Below the pieces are notes generated by a model. That model was not told the DNA's origin and made no database searches. It worked only from the letters and a program-made list of their open reading frames with translations. DNA of 64,000 nucleotides from Nannobrachium achirus (taxonomy: Eukaryota > Chordata > Actinopteri > Myctophiformes > Myctophidae): NCBI GenBank assembly GCA_963921795.1, contig OY997639.1, positions 57,219,163 to 57,283,162 on the forward strand. The letters are read 5' to 3'. This document shows positions 45,667-57,600 of this stretch, one piece after another (within the stretch, counting starts at the first letter, position 1; every line of letters starts with the position of its first letter). The translations under genes were made by a program, and so were the position numbers.

Positions 45667-46214
45667 TACGTCCGGTTCAGCCAATCACAGGGGGCTTGGG
45701 GGAGACCGGAACCAGACCGGAACAGGGACAGCCTTGCTTATCGGCCAGACAAGGGTGAAACAGCTTTTCTACACCAAAAGGTTGAACACATTTGTGGCGC
45801 CCCCTATGGGCAATAGAGAAAGTGCTTTTGGAGGTGCCCTATATAGGCCCATCCACATGCAATTCTAATTTGGGGTTGTTTGGAGGTTGCATTCATCATG
45901 CATGCTGTTTCTGAACCTGTGAAAGTCTATGGAACCTGTTCTGTGAGAACAATAGAGGCTATTTAAGCTTTGTACGGCGACGGCAGATGACAACGGCAAC
46001 CGGAAATGATCATCGCTCGATAGATAAACCTTCCGCCGTCGCGGCCGTCTCTACTACGGCAGGAGCTAGCTTTCCACGTAGCGTCTACAACGTCTGCTGC
46101 GTAGACGCGTCGCCATGGGAACCAAAGATTTCAGCGAAAGGGGTGGGACTCTGTCGGACCGCAACAGCGATTACGTCATAGCAGCCGTAGTCCCGCCTCA
46201 CGTCGCTAAGACTG
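45667..46214. other. CpG-rich patch without a gene
   Basis: About 45960-46200 is CpG-dense (ccgccgtcgcggccgtc). I see no exon. It ends with the inverted repeat aagactgtct/agacagtctt at 46207-46234. It could be an undetected repeat. Confidence 0.4.
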
Positions 46215-46427
46215 TCTGTTTGCCTAGACAGTCTTATGGATGTTTTATGTGTTAAACCTTTTCTTAGCTGTGTATAGGTGAACAACGTTCTGATTTTATT
46301 CACTTCTTTGTTTCTCGTTTTAATTCTTAGTTGTTTTCTTAATGTTTTATCGATTTTAATATAGCACTTTGAGATTTGCTTCAAATCTAAAGTGCGTTAC
46401 AAATAAAATGTATTATTATTATTAGTA
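46215..46427 (+). mobile_element. LINE 3' tail, truncated
   Basis: The sequence 'atagcactttgagatttg', then 'aaagtgcgttacaaataaaa' and (ATT)n, is the 3' tail common to L2/CR1-like fish LINEs. No coding part is left. Confidence 0.6.
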
Positions 46428-46504
46428 GAAACGGGCTCCTTAAATTCCCCAGTAGCTGAGCCAAGGCCACGGCCATCTTACTCTGAGTAGAGTTGTGATT
46501 CAAA

Positions 46505-46680
46505 ATGCTGTCCAAGAAAAGAAAGCTTGTCGATGAAGGCTGTGTATTCAACTCCACTTGGAGAGACCGCCTTTTCTTCAATAAGTTCAATGGCAAGCCT
46601 CTGATATGCTCTGCACAAGTTTGTACAAAGGAATACAAGATTATAACAATGACACTATGAGACGACACACAAAGACATCA
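46505..46680 (+). pseudogene. BED-finger/hAT-type N-terminal relic
   Basis: From ATG 46505 the frame reads MLSKKRKLVDEGCVFNSTWR, then LFFNKFNGKPLICSAQVC. This resembles the KKRKVD...W...F....GKPVC.IC start of ZBED/GTF2IRD2-like, hAT-derived proteins. The frame then shifts: the next frame holds YNNDTMRRHTKTS, matching the expected YN.RRH.T.H end of the finger. No transposase body follows in the next kilobase, so it is a fragment. Confidence 0.5.
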
Positions 46681-46954
46681 CTCTTCCTACGGTAATGGGA
46701 CAACTGTCACCCTCACTGTGAGGTCACTGTTGGATTAACATGTTTCAAATTGATGTAATTAAAAACCAAACCACCACTTGCTCCCCCATAATTTAAGTAT
46801 TCTCAATTGCTCTAGGAATGTCTCATGTCCATAACAGAACTTTGTAACACGCAGAGTGACGACTCACTAATAAGGTTTGTTTGTTGTTTGAAAACAAACA
46901 AAACAAGACTGCACCTCTAAGGAGCAAACTTGCGCCTTTTATCAAGGTAGTCTC
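46681..46954. other. Unassigned intron sequence
   Basis: Nothing recognised. Confidence 0.35.
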
Positions 46955-47327
46955 CAGGTATATATCCTCTCCAGGTATATATGGATATATATACCCGGAG
47001 AGATAGTCTCCAGATATATATCCTCTCCAGGTGTGTGTGTGTGTGTGAGTGAGTGAAGAGATGGTGCAGTGTAAGTCGGTATTTTACGTCCAAGGGAACC
47101 GGTCTACTGCCAGTTTTCATTGTAGTCACCTAATCAGAGACTAATTAAACTACCTGGACTTGCTGATATGAATGCTAGAATGGAGAGGATATATATCTGG
47201 AGACTATCTCTCCGGCCCGGGTATATATATCCATATATACCTGGAGAGGATATATATCTGGAGACTATCTGGAGACTATATCTGGCTATACACCTTGAGA
47301 GATAGTCTCCAGGTATATATCCTCTCC

Positions 47328-47400
<73 letters not shown>
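46955..47400. repeat. AT-rich minisatellite with (TA)n core
   Basis: Units of 'tatatcctctccaggtatat' and the reverse 'ctggagaggatatatatctg' occur in both orientations around a pure TA tract at 47334-47397. The array can fold on itself. Confidence 0.85.
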
Positions 47401-47401
<1 letters not shown>

Positions 47402-49589
47402 TATATATCTCTATATATTTTCTCCAAGGTTTACATATTATATATATTATATATTATATATATATATATCTATTATATTTAAGTATTATATATAGTATAC
47501 TTCAGTGTTCCAATGTGTGCCACAGACAAAAACCTTCAACTGAACGCAGTACTTGCGCCTCATATTTTATATGGGCGCAAGTAACAAAACAGCTCTGGCT
47601 GCAATCCACACAGGGACTTATAATGGGAATTATCATTTGAATATGTGAATTAGGTCCTGGGTTGGCCAGACTTTTAATTAGGACATTAACATTTTAGAGA
47701 ATGGGTGTTAATGACAATTAAAATATGCTGTGCGACGGACAATATAGTCTCTCTTTAAAAACTCTGCAGATGGAAGATGTGGATGCTGATGGAGGATGTG
47801 TGTGGGGGGGGGGGGGGGGGTTGCCTGTGGACCCGCAGTCCACACAGTTGAGAGCCAGAGATAATTAATTACTTGTCTTTTTACGTTATTACATTGTTGA
47901 ATATTTCCCACTTGCGGGAGGTATAGGCTCTCTTTCAGTGCACTTACAGCATCTTAAGTTTAATAAAGCATATCTTCCTAATTTACATCACTCTTATTTC
48001 CCCTTTGTACGTCTGCCTGACTCTATCTCTCTCGCAGAATGTCTGCATCTCTCTTGTTCTTTCTCGCTGTCTATGCAAAGCTCAAGGCATTTGGCAGCTG
48101 TAGATGATCAGCGGCGTCTGAATGCCTGCTTCATTGTACTGTAATCATGTGAAGATCAAGAATGGCCTGCTTATTATGACTTGTACTGTTGCTCAATAAG
48201 AAAATAAGTTATTTTTCTGTATTCCGTCCTTTATTCATTTTAGTTGAGATAAGCTTTATCAGTGGTTGTTATCCTTTCAGATACCATCAATCCATACTAT
48301 TAAACTCTATGTTATCTTTCCTCTTTAAACCATCCAAATCCTCTGTGGGTTATCCTTTCATTGAACTGTGATAAGGACCACAGAGTCTATAGTCTATTAT
48401 TTATAACTGCCACAGGGTGATTTCATCAACACATTTTGATTTAGAATTTCCCTCCCCAATGCCTTTAGATTTTGTCTGGGGAAACGAGCCGGAGAACTTC
48501 TAAACGGCACCGAATGAAATGCGCACAATTTCCACAAATGGGGAAATTGTAAGAGGGACATTTGACCATGTCTATGTAATGGCGTGATAATGTGGCTATC
48601 AATCACGGCCTTACATTAACATTGCACAGAGACAATAATGGAAGAAGCACTTGCTTCTGGACCCAGAAAGGCGCGCCCTGCTGCGTCCATGGTTCCGAAT
48701 CAGATAAGTGTCACCTTGCAATGAGTTGAAAATCCATACTTATAGGGGCTATTTTGGTGACACTGGGCCCCTGTTGTGCCACAGAAATAATTATGCAGAG
48801 TTGACAATAGACCACTGTTAAATCAACATTAGCATGCAGATTCCCGGGTGTACCGCTACACCACTTCTGCCAGTACAGTGTGTATATTGTTTCAGAGGCA
48901 GGAATGCACTGGATGCCCTGTGCTGTGGGAGCTACAGTAGCTAGTAGCATGGCAGTTAGCTGTTAGATCAGAGCCATACAGGAAAAAGCTTGTATGTCTC
49001 AGTTACAGCAACAGACGTGCTGGCATGTGTGATACAGTTTTCACATTGTAATGCTGAAGAGCACACCTCATCATTTGAGCTGTTGAACTTAACATCGAAT
49101 ATGTCTGTATGTGGGTCACATACTATCATCCAAGATGCAACTTTCCGTTGCAAGTTGGAAGATATTTTTCTTTCTATTTTGTTTGTGTGCAAGTATTGTG
49201 GCGTAAACATGTTGAAGAATATTCAACATGTTTTCCTATATTGCGATTGTAAATCCAGTGTGACGCGGCAAACTGAATTAGGAGGTGAGCGTATTGTTGC
49301 AACTTTCAAAGATGTGGTATGTGGGGTAACCGATGTGCTGTGCATTCACTGTGAAATGGTGTGTGGAGCCGTGGACTTTAAGGTATTCTACTTCTTCAGT
49401 CATGATCAGCACATATTTACATTGTTTTGTCATACAAGACTGGAGGGCGACTGAATGATGGTTGAAATCATCTCCAAACATTGGCCAAATTGTCAAATAA
49501 TATACAGTAAGAACACAACAAAATATTTATATGTGGAAGTGAGTCAAGCTAAATCTAATGCCTCAACTCCTACTATTTATTCCAAGTGC
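47401..49589. other. Golli-mbp intron; nothing firm
   Basis: A G homopolymer lies at 47803-47820. A 154-codon frame at 48990-49454 has no recognised motif. No supported exon. Confidence 0.45.
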
Positions 49590-49655
49590 TTAAAATATGA
49601 TTATTCTGGGGGGTCGTGGCCTGAAAAGGTTGAGAAGAACCACTGCTTTAGTAAC
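49590..49655 (+). mobile_element. hAT 3' end fragment
   Basis: aatatgattattctgggggg, then ggcctgaaaaggttgagaag and aaccactg; a sister of 6690-6750. Confidence 0.55.
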
Positions 49656-49831
49656 ATCAGGTTAGTATGTATGATGGTTCAAGTGGGAGCGCTTGCCTCT
49701 GCTGGTCTCCGCTGCAGCAGGAGTGGCAGGGCAGGGCCCTCTCCTCTCAGAAAGGCCCCATTGTGCGGCCGGTCCCCACTGTGTGCCATGCAGGCCCGAG
49801 CCCATAGATAACCCTTGTTGTTTCTGCGCAG

Positions 49832-50130
49832 GCCTGGGTGAGGCAGATGTGAACCAGAACAATGGCTGCGTGTCGGAGACGCCGGCGGTGACTGACTCCA
49901 CGGGCGCTGAGGGCTCCCACGGATCCTGGCCCGACACCAGCACAGCTGACCCTGACGACGCCACGCCCCGCCCCCATCTGGTCCGCCTCTTCTCCCGAGA
50001 TGCCCCGGGACGAGAGGATAACACCTTCAAAGACCGCCCCTCCGAATCGGACGAGTTGCAGACCATCCAGGAACACAGCGGTGCGGGTTCAGAGTGTGGT
50101 TCGGAAAGCCCCGAACAGGACCTAGAGTAG
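49832..50130 (+). CDS. Golli domain exon of golli-MBP
   Basis: An acceptor (tttctgcgcag) precedes it. The split codon from 19818 gives Gly, then LGEADVNQNNG, an acidic linker, PRPHLVRLF, SRDAPGREDNTFKDRP and SDELQTIQE. These motifs match the mammalian golli domain almost residue for residue. The frame continues GAGSECGSESPEQDLE and stops at TAG 50128-50130. In mammals golli runs on into MBP (DSAATSESLDVM). Here that needs a donor before the stop. A weak one, AGCG|GTGCGG at about 50080, has the right phase to join an acceptor near 50206. Otherwise this exon ends a short golli-only protein. Confidence is high for identity, lower for the 3' boundary. Confidence 0.93.
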
Positions 50131-50274
50131 TGTCGCTTTTTGTTAACTTTGCTTCCTCCTTTCCTCTCTCTTTTTCCTGTCTCTCTGTATCTCTCTCTCG
50201 CTTGAGAGGTGAGAATCCCCTGCGTTTTACGAACCCTTAATAAGTTACTTCCCGAACCCAAAACCACTACCGCC
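50131..50274 (+). promoter_or_regulatory. Classic MBP 5' leader and likely promoter or acceptor
   Basis: It lies between the golli stop and the MBP start. It holds a 55-nt pyrimidine-rich tract (about 50146-50200) followed by AG, so it can serve as a 3' splice site for golli transcripts. From 50206 to the MBP ATG the MBP frame stays open (…IPCVLRTLNKLLPEPKTTTA). No TATA box was recognised. Classic MBP transcription is expected to start in or near this segment. Confidence 0.5.
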
Positions 50275-50391
50275 ATGGCATCCACAAGCACCGGACAGGG
50301 CGCCTTTGGGCTGGGCAGGAGGAAGAAGAGCCCCGGCCTGTTGGATTCCATTGGAAAGTTCTTTGGCGCAGACAAGAAGAGGAAGAGCAAG
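50275..50391 (+). CDS. Myelin basic protein exon 1 (classic start)
   Basis: The ATG sits in a good context (accgccATGG). The 39 codons read MASTSTGQGAFGLGRRKKSP, then GLLDSIGKFFGADKKRKSK, and end at AAG|GTGAGG, phase 0. Known MBP exon 1 ends with the same DSIGRFFGGD-like amphipathic helix and a basic tail. Fish forms also begin MAS...FGLGRKK. MBP is a cytosolic, positively charged, disordered protein that glues the inner leaflets of compact myelin. Its mRNA is transported and translated locally in oligodendrocytes and Schwann cells. Confidence 0.96.
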
Positions 50392-52187
50392 GTGAGGAAG
50401 GAGGGAGGTTTGATAGGACGTTTGATACTAAGTCCTTTTCTGACGGTACCATCATTTTTATTCTGCTTTCTGTTTTTCACTCCCAGTCTGTCTTAAGAAG
50501 AACTCAGACTTCACTTATGATTCTTTATTTTAAGCTGTGGTGTTAGAACTTATTTACGGTATATGCTGTACTATAGTAAACCGTATTATCTGGTATATAT
50601 GTTTTTATTGTTGTTTTTTTAATCACATAATTTTTTTGTTGTTTTACTGCCTTTCGTAATGTGCCAGATTCCATCATTGTCCTAAAATGTGTTGTCTGTG
50701 TAATAATGGCATTGATTAGAGGTAACACCGAACACTGGAAAATAGCTTTGGGCGTGGTTGAGGTCTTTCTGTGCTACAGTGGCATTTGAGTCGATGATGA
50801 GTTGATGACGAAATGTCTCTTTTTATTTTATTTTATTTTATTGGGGGGGATGGTACTGACATTTCTGTTCTTTCTTTTATCTTTTATGAATATTTTTGTT
50901 TTAAACTAAATGCTTGTGGTACGTGATGTAGCCACCATGGTTGAAGTGAATGGTAGTAGTATTTGTTCCGTCGTATCTTCCAGTTGCCAAGGCTGTTTGA
51001 TTTATAGTATGTTTTTACTTGTATATTATGTAAAACTGGAGCTAATGAAAGCTGGAAGAGAGGAGATGTGATGGTACCCTCCCATACGTCACATACTAGG
51101 TGTAATGGAAACAGGTTTTGGGAATTCTTATATTAGGTACGCTGTAGAGAATCATATCTAACATTCAAACTACTCTGATGACACAGTGGGTTAAGCAGTC
51201 ATACGGTGAAAGTGAAACACTGAAAATGTGATAAGTTGACTATACAGGGAATTGAAACAGTATGCATTGCATGGACTTTTAATACACTGACTTTGGGGAG
51301 TTATACAAGAGCATGGCCCTCTCCTATTTCACAAAGGCTGGTCTATGACCACATTATTCTACAGTATATACTGTATATATAATAAAATAGAAGATATGTT
51401 GTATATTATACAAATATATATATTTATTAGTACGGGAACATGTTATACAATCCTGTGTGGGGCTATATAAATCATAAGCAGCTGCATTGCGTAGTAGTGT
51501 ATGAGAAAAGCTCCTTAAGAGTTCCTCTTGAAGCATAGTGATATCATGTGGTGTTTGAGACTACATTTCTTTGTTACTCTGCAATGCGCTAAAAGCCAAA
51601 CCCCAAAGCCTCTCTGTGTGCTACCAAAGACAGGAGATTGAATTGTTCCTGTGCTGTAAGCCGTATACAGAGATAGTATTTATCTTGAATCAATATAGTG
51701 TAGAGACGGAATTGGTAATTGTTCTAAGGGAAAAGGTACGATGTATTGCACAGTGAACTAATATATCCTCCTTTATAAGATCTGTTGGCTAGCATTTGCT
51801 TTCCCTGTGTATTATCAATATTCTACTGATATTGGCAAGCAGCGAAATATGCATTTTCCTTGGCCTTATGTAAACGATGAAAAAGAAATGCTTTAGAAAC
51901 GGGGACGGAAATGTTGTGCTAGTTAAGAATATTTCCTTTCGCCTCCATTTGATTGAGCAATTCATTTGCTTATCTGGATTTTTTCACTCGATAAAAACAT
52001 TCAGGGAAATGTTATTAAATAGACAATGGGCAGCCTACTTGCAAATGAGCTTTGACTGATTGATTGAAATCTTGTTTGAAGCTGCATTTCTTTTGGCTGG
52101 CTCAGACTTTATGTCCAAACAAAATGTTATGTTGCTTTCCAAATTGGTTACGGTACTTACAAAGCTAACTGTAACATGCACCGGTAC
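50392..52187. other. MBP intron 1, proximal part
   Basis: AT-rich. A (TTTTA)n tract lies at about 50821-50840. No exon or transposon end recognised. Confidence 0.5.
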
Positions 52188-52191
52188 AGTA

Positions 52192-52407
52192 CTGCCCTAC
52201 AAAGGCTGAGTGCAGTAACTACGTTTTCGGACACACCTTATTTGTGTCGCCCAAAGGTCAAATTAGCCTTCATGATATTGGGGGATGAGCAATTAGCTCA
52301 AGAAAGGATATAAAATCAGTGTAATATCACTTAAATGCCTTTATCTTAAACCCATTTTTTTGTGAAATTCAGGAACGTAGTTACTGCACTCTGCCTTTGT
52401 AGGGCAG
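52192..52407. mobile_element. MITE with TIRs of about 34 bp
   Basis: CTGCCCTACAAAGGC and AGTGCAGTAACTACG on the left face CGTAGTTACTGCACT and GCCTTTGTAGGGCAG on the right. 216 bp. The 4-bp flanks agta are equal (52188-52191 and 52408-52411). It has 'ttcggacacacc' in common with 62734-62745. Confidence 0.85.
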
Positions 52408-52411
52408 AGTA

Positions 52412-53111
52412 GGGTATTTATGATTTCGCCAAAGGTTTGCCTTCAAAGTGTTAATCTCAAGTATCTACAGACAGGTTCGCCCACCTCCATTGCCTCAAGC
52501 AGGGAATAATCTGCAATAACACTTTGCTGTGAACATTTTCAGAGAATTCAACAATATAAGAGATGTATATATTTTTTGCTCTAGTTCCAACAAAACAGAC
52601 TATCTCTAGGCTATACACAGATCGTCCTGTAAAACCTTTTGCATTATAAAAATAGCACGCAGTATTAGAGGAGACCACCGGAGATCGTGTTGTACGTATT
52701 ATGTGCCATTTGGAATTCTGTGTTAATTTCCTTTCCATTCAGTCGAGAGATGAGTTGTTTCAACAGTTGACTAATAGTCAGATGGTGGTAGACAGCCATT
52801 CACACCTGTCGCACCTTTGTCCTAATTTCCTTTTGTACAGCTTCCCCTTTTCTATTCATGTTTTGGAGTTAATTATTGAGTTATCTGGCATTTATATATC
52901 TATATATTTGCTTTCTGTCAGTCCTGACTAGAGTCTGGACCTTGGGGAGAAAATTGTTGGATATCATATCTGTTTCATAAATTGTGAGATATCGCCAGAA
53001 AGAAGTTTAATAATAATGAAATAATGGAGTCTCAGGAAATTAGACCACTGCAAAGCCATCTGTATGCTAATAATAATGCCTGATGTATAATTGATTGCAC
53101 ACTGTGTCGCG
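52412..53111. other. MBP intron 1; nothing recognised
   Basis: No repeat end or exon seen. Confidence 0.4.
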
Positions 53112-53437
53112 CACCTAAATAACTGATTTACAAGCTCACTACGTGTAGCTCAGTCGGTAGAGCTCTTGCCTTTGTACCGCAAGGTCATGGGTTCGATTCC
53201 GGGCACCGTCAACTCAGCGTATGAGTAGCACGGCTTGGCAAGTCGTGCGGCAAGTACTGGGAGCTGATGGTAGGTGTGGCGCTCCACCTCAGCAGTCCAT
53301 CTCCCAGGGGTCTAGCGCATTGTAACGGGGACAGACTCCCGCGTGTTTCCGGCTGATACCGACAATAAGCCACTCCCGACCTACTTACGTGTCATGCTGT
53401 GACACGTTGTGAGGTTGTAGAACTACTGTTTTAGGTG
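53112..53437. repeat. AAAATAG hairpin split by a SINE
   Basis: The left arm caccaaat-like 'cacctaaataactgatttac' with aagctcac and the right arm gttgtgaggttgtagaacta with ctgttttaggtg pair across the SINE. Without the SINE the loop acgtgtca/tgacacgt also pairs. The outer CACCTAAA/TTTAGGTG pairing is private to this copy. Confidence 0.72.
53146..53385 (+). mobile_element. tRNA-derived SINE
   Basis: A box TAGCTCAGTCGG at 53146-53157 and B box GGTTCGATTCC at 53190-53200 lie at tRNA spacing. A long non-tRNA body follows. Flanks tacgtg at 53140-53145 and 53386-53391 form a short target duplication inside the hairpin. Confidence 0.78.
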
Positions 53438-54340
53438 TGCAACAAACACCGGCACACAACTAAGGCTTTATTGGTTTTCATAATTGGTTTAAATTCTATG
53501 GATAATGTGCTTATTTGAAGAATAGCTGAATTTGCATAAACATTAGCCATACACGGAGAAAAGCTTAACAACTAAAGGCTGTTTGGAGTCTTAATTAGCA
53601 TATTAAATTGTGGAATCGCAAACTGAGTAATCCAACAGTGTGGGCGTTAGCACTGTGGGCGTTTTAAAACCAAAATTAATATGCTGCACTCCACCGCAGT
53701 GTCTTGGTAGGAGGGGAGGGCTCCCCGCATAAGATTAAGTTATACTTTGTTACACGACTTAGTCACTCAAGTAAACTCAATTGTATTGTCACGTAACAGG
53801 TTTACACGTGTCAAGTGGGTGAAATAGATTTTTCCCGGACATGCTCCATCATTGCAGTGTCATGAAGGTGGAAAGAGAAAGACAGGTCAGACATCAGTAT
53901 GGTCTGGAGACAATCTGATGGTTGCCAGGTCTTATGATGGTCAGGTTGACAGATGAAAATGACAGACGAAAATGAGCGACATGGTTGTGTGACAGAGTAT
54001 AACTTAACACATACGCAAGCTAAATTTAGCACAACTCAGGTTCACGTGTGTCTTCTAACCAGTCAGAGAGAGCGTGTGTGTGAGTGTGTGTGTGTGTACT
54101 CGCGTGCCTGCGTTTGTAATACTTTGAGACTTCCAGTCAATGCTTGTAATGTTTTTACTGTCTTGACCAATGCCCTGTTCCCAACCCTGACCCTGTTCTA
54201 AGCTTTGGAATGATTGCTTGATTAAAACGTCTTTAACACAACATCCTCTGCATTGTCTCTATGTTTCAGTTCTTAACCTCTCTGCTAACAAACAACAGAC
54301 AAGCGGCGCTACAAGACAGGTGGATCGGTGTCAAGTCCTG
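53438..54340. other. MBP intron 1; nothing firm
   Basis: A short (GT) stretch lies near 54075-54095. No exon seen. Confidence 0.4.
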
Positions 54341-54347
54341 TAGGTTG

Positions 54348-54415
54348 AATAGTTTAGTTTAGTTTATTTGCACAGTAATGAGCATACAAGGATACAATAA
54401 TGACACAAATAATAA
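54348..54415 (-). mobile_element. LINE 3' tail, reversed
   Basis: On the - strand the sequence ends TGTGCAAATAAACTAAAC with repeated AAACT, typical of a truncated non-LTR 3' end. No coding part. Confidence 0.45.
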
Positions 54416-54418
54416 TAA

Positions 54419-54623
54419 CTGTGGCTCAGGAGGTAGTAGAGCATCTTGGGAATTGGAAGGCTTGCAGTTCAATCCCTGGCTCCTCCTGGCTTTGACTTTT
54501 TAAGCAAGGCACTTAACCATTTAGTGCTTCCAGTGAGCAGGCTGCATGAATGGGTGAATGTAATGCACATTGCAAAGCACTTTGGAGAAAGGTGCTGCTA
54601 CTGTATATAAATGCGCCGTTTAC
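54419..54623 (+). mobile_element. tRNA-derived SINE with LINE-like tail
   Basis: It starts ctgtggctcaggaggtagta (A-box region) with B-box-like gcagttcaatcc. A body with 'caaggcacttaaccat' and the tail 'caaagcactttggagaaagg' then 'tatataaatgc' follow. This layout is widespread in fish genomes. The B box is degraded. Confidence 0.65.
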
Positions 54624-57600
54624 TAGTACATTTAATATAAAATCCTCTCTGTATAAATAGAGTGTTTATTCTTTGTTCCCAAGCAGTGCTGAACAATTTA
54701 CATTTCTCATAGTTGTGAAATGTTGATATGCTTTCAATGGCTTTGCTCAAATTTACATTTCATTTGGAAGATTTATTTTTGCCAGCTTAATCCTGTCTAG
54801 TATTAACAAATGGGCAATGTTATGCTCCTGGAGACATTTGAAACATTCCTTTGTGCCAAGCCTGTTTACTGGAAACCATAGGAGTTATGGCAGTGGGTTT
54901 ATCCCAACAGCGAGCCGCTAAACGGCTCACTAAATTCGCTTAGAATAACCCTGTAGTGAAGCACAGACAGAAGGCATGAATGTCTTGTGGTGTGGATGCT
55001 TTTGCATCTCAGGGGAACGTTCCCATTGCTGTAAAGGTGTTTTCAATGCAAATGTTTACATAAAGCTTATTCATGAGCCATGAAACGATGTGACCTCAAA
55101 AGAAAAGTAGTTTGATTTGCACCCTATTGTGCCAATTGTATTGTTTTATTCAGAGAAATGAAAATAGCTTGCTTCATATTATTTCCTTGAGATGCAGATT
55201 ATAAAAAAAAAAATTCTCACTATTGTTTCATTTACAATTTCCATTTAGGATCCATATTCACATCCATATTCATCGTTTAATTTATTTTTCAGACAAAGGC
55301 AGACACCCTGAGCATTGTGAGAGTAACTTGCTTTGTTATCAGTTATTAGTTTGGTATGAAAACCTCTGAAGGATAGGACAGTTTGTTTTAGTATGCATCT
55401 TTTCACATAATACATGCTAATTAAGTGAAAATGCAAGTCAAAAGTGACTCGGCTGTGTGGATTGAACAGTCCCTCAACTAGTTCAAGTCCAAAATGAAAA
55501 ACGGTAAAAGGATGTATTAATGTTTACTGCATGTGTGTGTTACCTATATTTGAACCAGAAATAAAATGCTTTCCTTTGTGTATTCTTTTATACGTTTTTG
55601 GGCCATGCAACTGGTTCCACTGTGGTTATTCACTGCAAGGTAGTACAGTACGCCACATTTGTCTCGCTGTGAGGTTTTGGGGAATCAAACTACTCTATAG
55701 CTGCACTAGTTGTGCACATAAAACAATTGGCCAAATGTCTTTGTTGTGTACACGATGGCAGGTGGCCATTTCTGTGCGATTCCGTGTTATGAGAAACAAT
55801 GTTCTGGTCCTCTCAGACTGATTGCCTTCCTGAGTGAAGTGCAATCTCCAGTGGATTTCTGTTTCACAGCCTAGTGTCAGACCCCAGCATTAATGTCCTC
55901 AACATCGATCGGCTGAGTTCCCGCTCTACCTGATAATACGAGAGATCGTTTGTTCTCCTGAGAGGTAATAACATCGTTAAAATATAGAAAGTAAACAATG
56001 TTTACAGTATAATACTGTATATATGAGTACGGTAAGAACCATTCAAGAGGTTTTACGGCTCCAGATGTGTGGAACCTAGCTGACGACAGCTGGTAGCATT
56101 CATAACGTTTTTCATGTGACGTTCAGGGACATAGTAGCTAAATGAGGCATTAAAAAATTACAAATTCCTATCGTATATCTTAATTACAATGAAATGAGGT
56201 TGACATGTTTTTTTTAAGGGCAACAGTTTTGCACATACTCCTACAGGCTGTCAGCCGGGACGTGTCCATGTGTGGACGTTGCTGGCCTGGCCTGCGTATC
56301 GTACCTTGTCTAACCACTCAGCTATGACTGCCCCCAATGATCATCTCAGTATACATTATTGAGCATCATCCATAATAAAAATGGATTCCATGGCCTAACA
56401 TTGACCTCTGGGGTTAACGTTTAGATCATTAACCAGTTCAAGGGAGAGACATACATATATACTGTAGACCTACATACACACATATGACATAACATCTTTG
56501 CTGTTGGGCAGCTTGTCTATTACTTGAGAACCTGAGATCCAATGGATCCTTAGTAGTTGTTATTTAGTCATAAGCTCTTGTTAATACTTGTCATTGTTAT
56601 AAACACCACACATACATAATGACTTCCGACCTTGTGTCCATATTACTTATTATGCGATACTGTCATGCAACAAAGTATAAAATAATAGGGCATTCATGTA
56701 AAACAGATGAAATATGGAAGCAATAATACATAACACAAAATGTTAAACCTGGCGTGCAGTGAATCTGGATCAACCTCCATATTATTCTCTCAACCTCAGA
56801 GAATATATGTGCATCCCTGTCTAAACAAGTGGCACTGGCTCATTGTGAGATCAATTCAGAGTAGCAAGTGGTACAGAGCGAAATCATTTAAACTATCCGG
56901 GAGATAATCTTGCATTGGCTTGTTTGCATCTAAAAGATGAAAGCGTTCATGTGTTGTAGGTGAAATAATTTGCGGTTACATAACATCGCTGTTCTGTTCA
57001 ACAATATTTTGTCAAGTTGACCCTGTGGGGAGATGAGATTGCGCTCTTTTCAAATGCATGCACTCACATCCTACCTTCTCTCTTCAAACATCAAAGGGAT
57101 TATCAATGATCCCTGGCCTGCTCCTCTCTCCTAAAAGGACATTATTAATGTGAGAGTCTCTGAAACAGCAACAAACTCCTTGCTTTTCAAAGTGGGCTGT
57201 GATCCTCAAAGCGTATGGTTTTCAAATATTCATTTTATTAAAACAAAAATTTTGACCAGTTTGGTGTTGTGTTATTTTAGTTTTAGTTAGATTTGAGTGC
57301 ACTAGGTACTTTTAATGTATTTTTTATTAGTTTTGGTCTCTCAGGTATTATGGGGAAAGCATTGATTTATAGAAGCAAGGGTATGCATGACTATAAAACT
57401 ATAATTACTACTGCACTATTAAATATGAAAGAAAACTATAACTAAGATGATTTTAGATGCAGTTCTTTTTAGTTTCAGTTAGTTTTGCATTGTTCATTAA
57501 GGTTTCATTCAGTTTTAGTTTAGCCTTTTTTTTCCACAAACAATTATCTTGTCTTAATTTCATACAGCATTATATAACTTGGAGTGGGAATTGAATGGAG

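Noticed and set aside
45960-46200. CpG-rich patch as a possible promoter island
   Set aside because: No exon or transcription signal accompanies it, and nearby repeats (45401-45666 MITE, LINE tail) make a repeat origin as likely.
48990-49454. A 154-codon frame with a varied composition in a golli intron
   Set aside because: No recognisable domain, no splice signals of its own, and no sign of conservation that can be judged here. Most likely chance.
53140-53215. Possible tRNA gene
   Set aside because: A and B boxes are good, but the acceptor stem does not pair and a long SINE body with target duplication follows.
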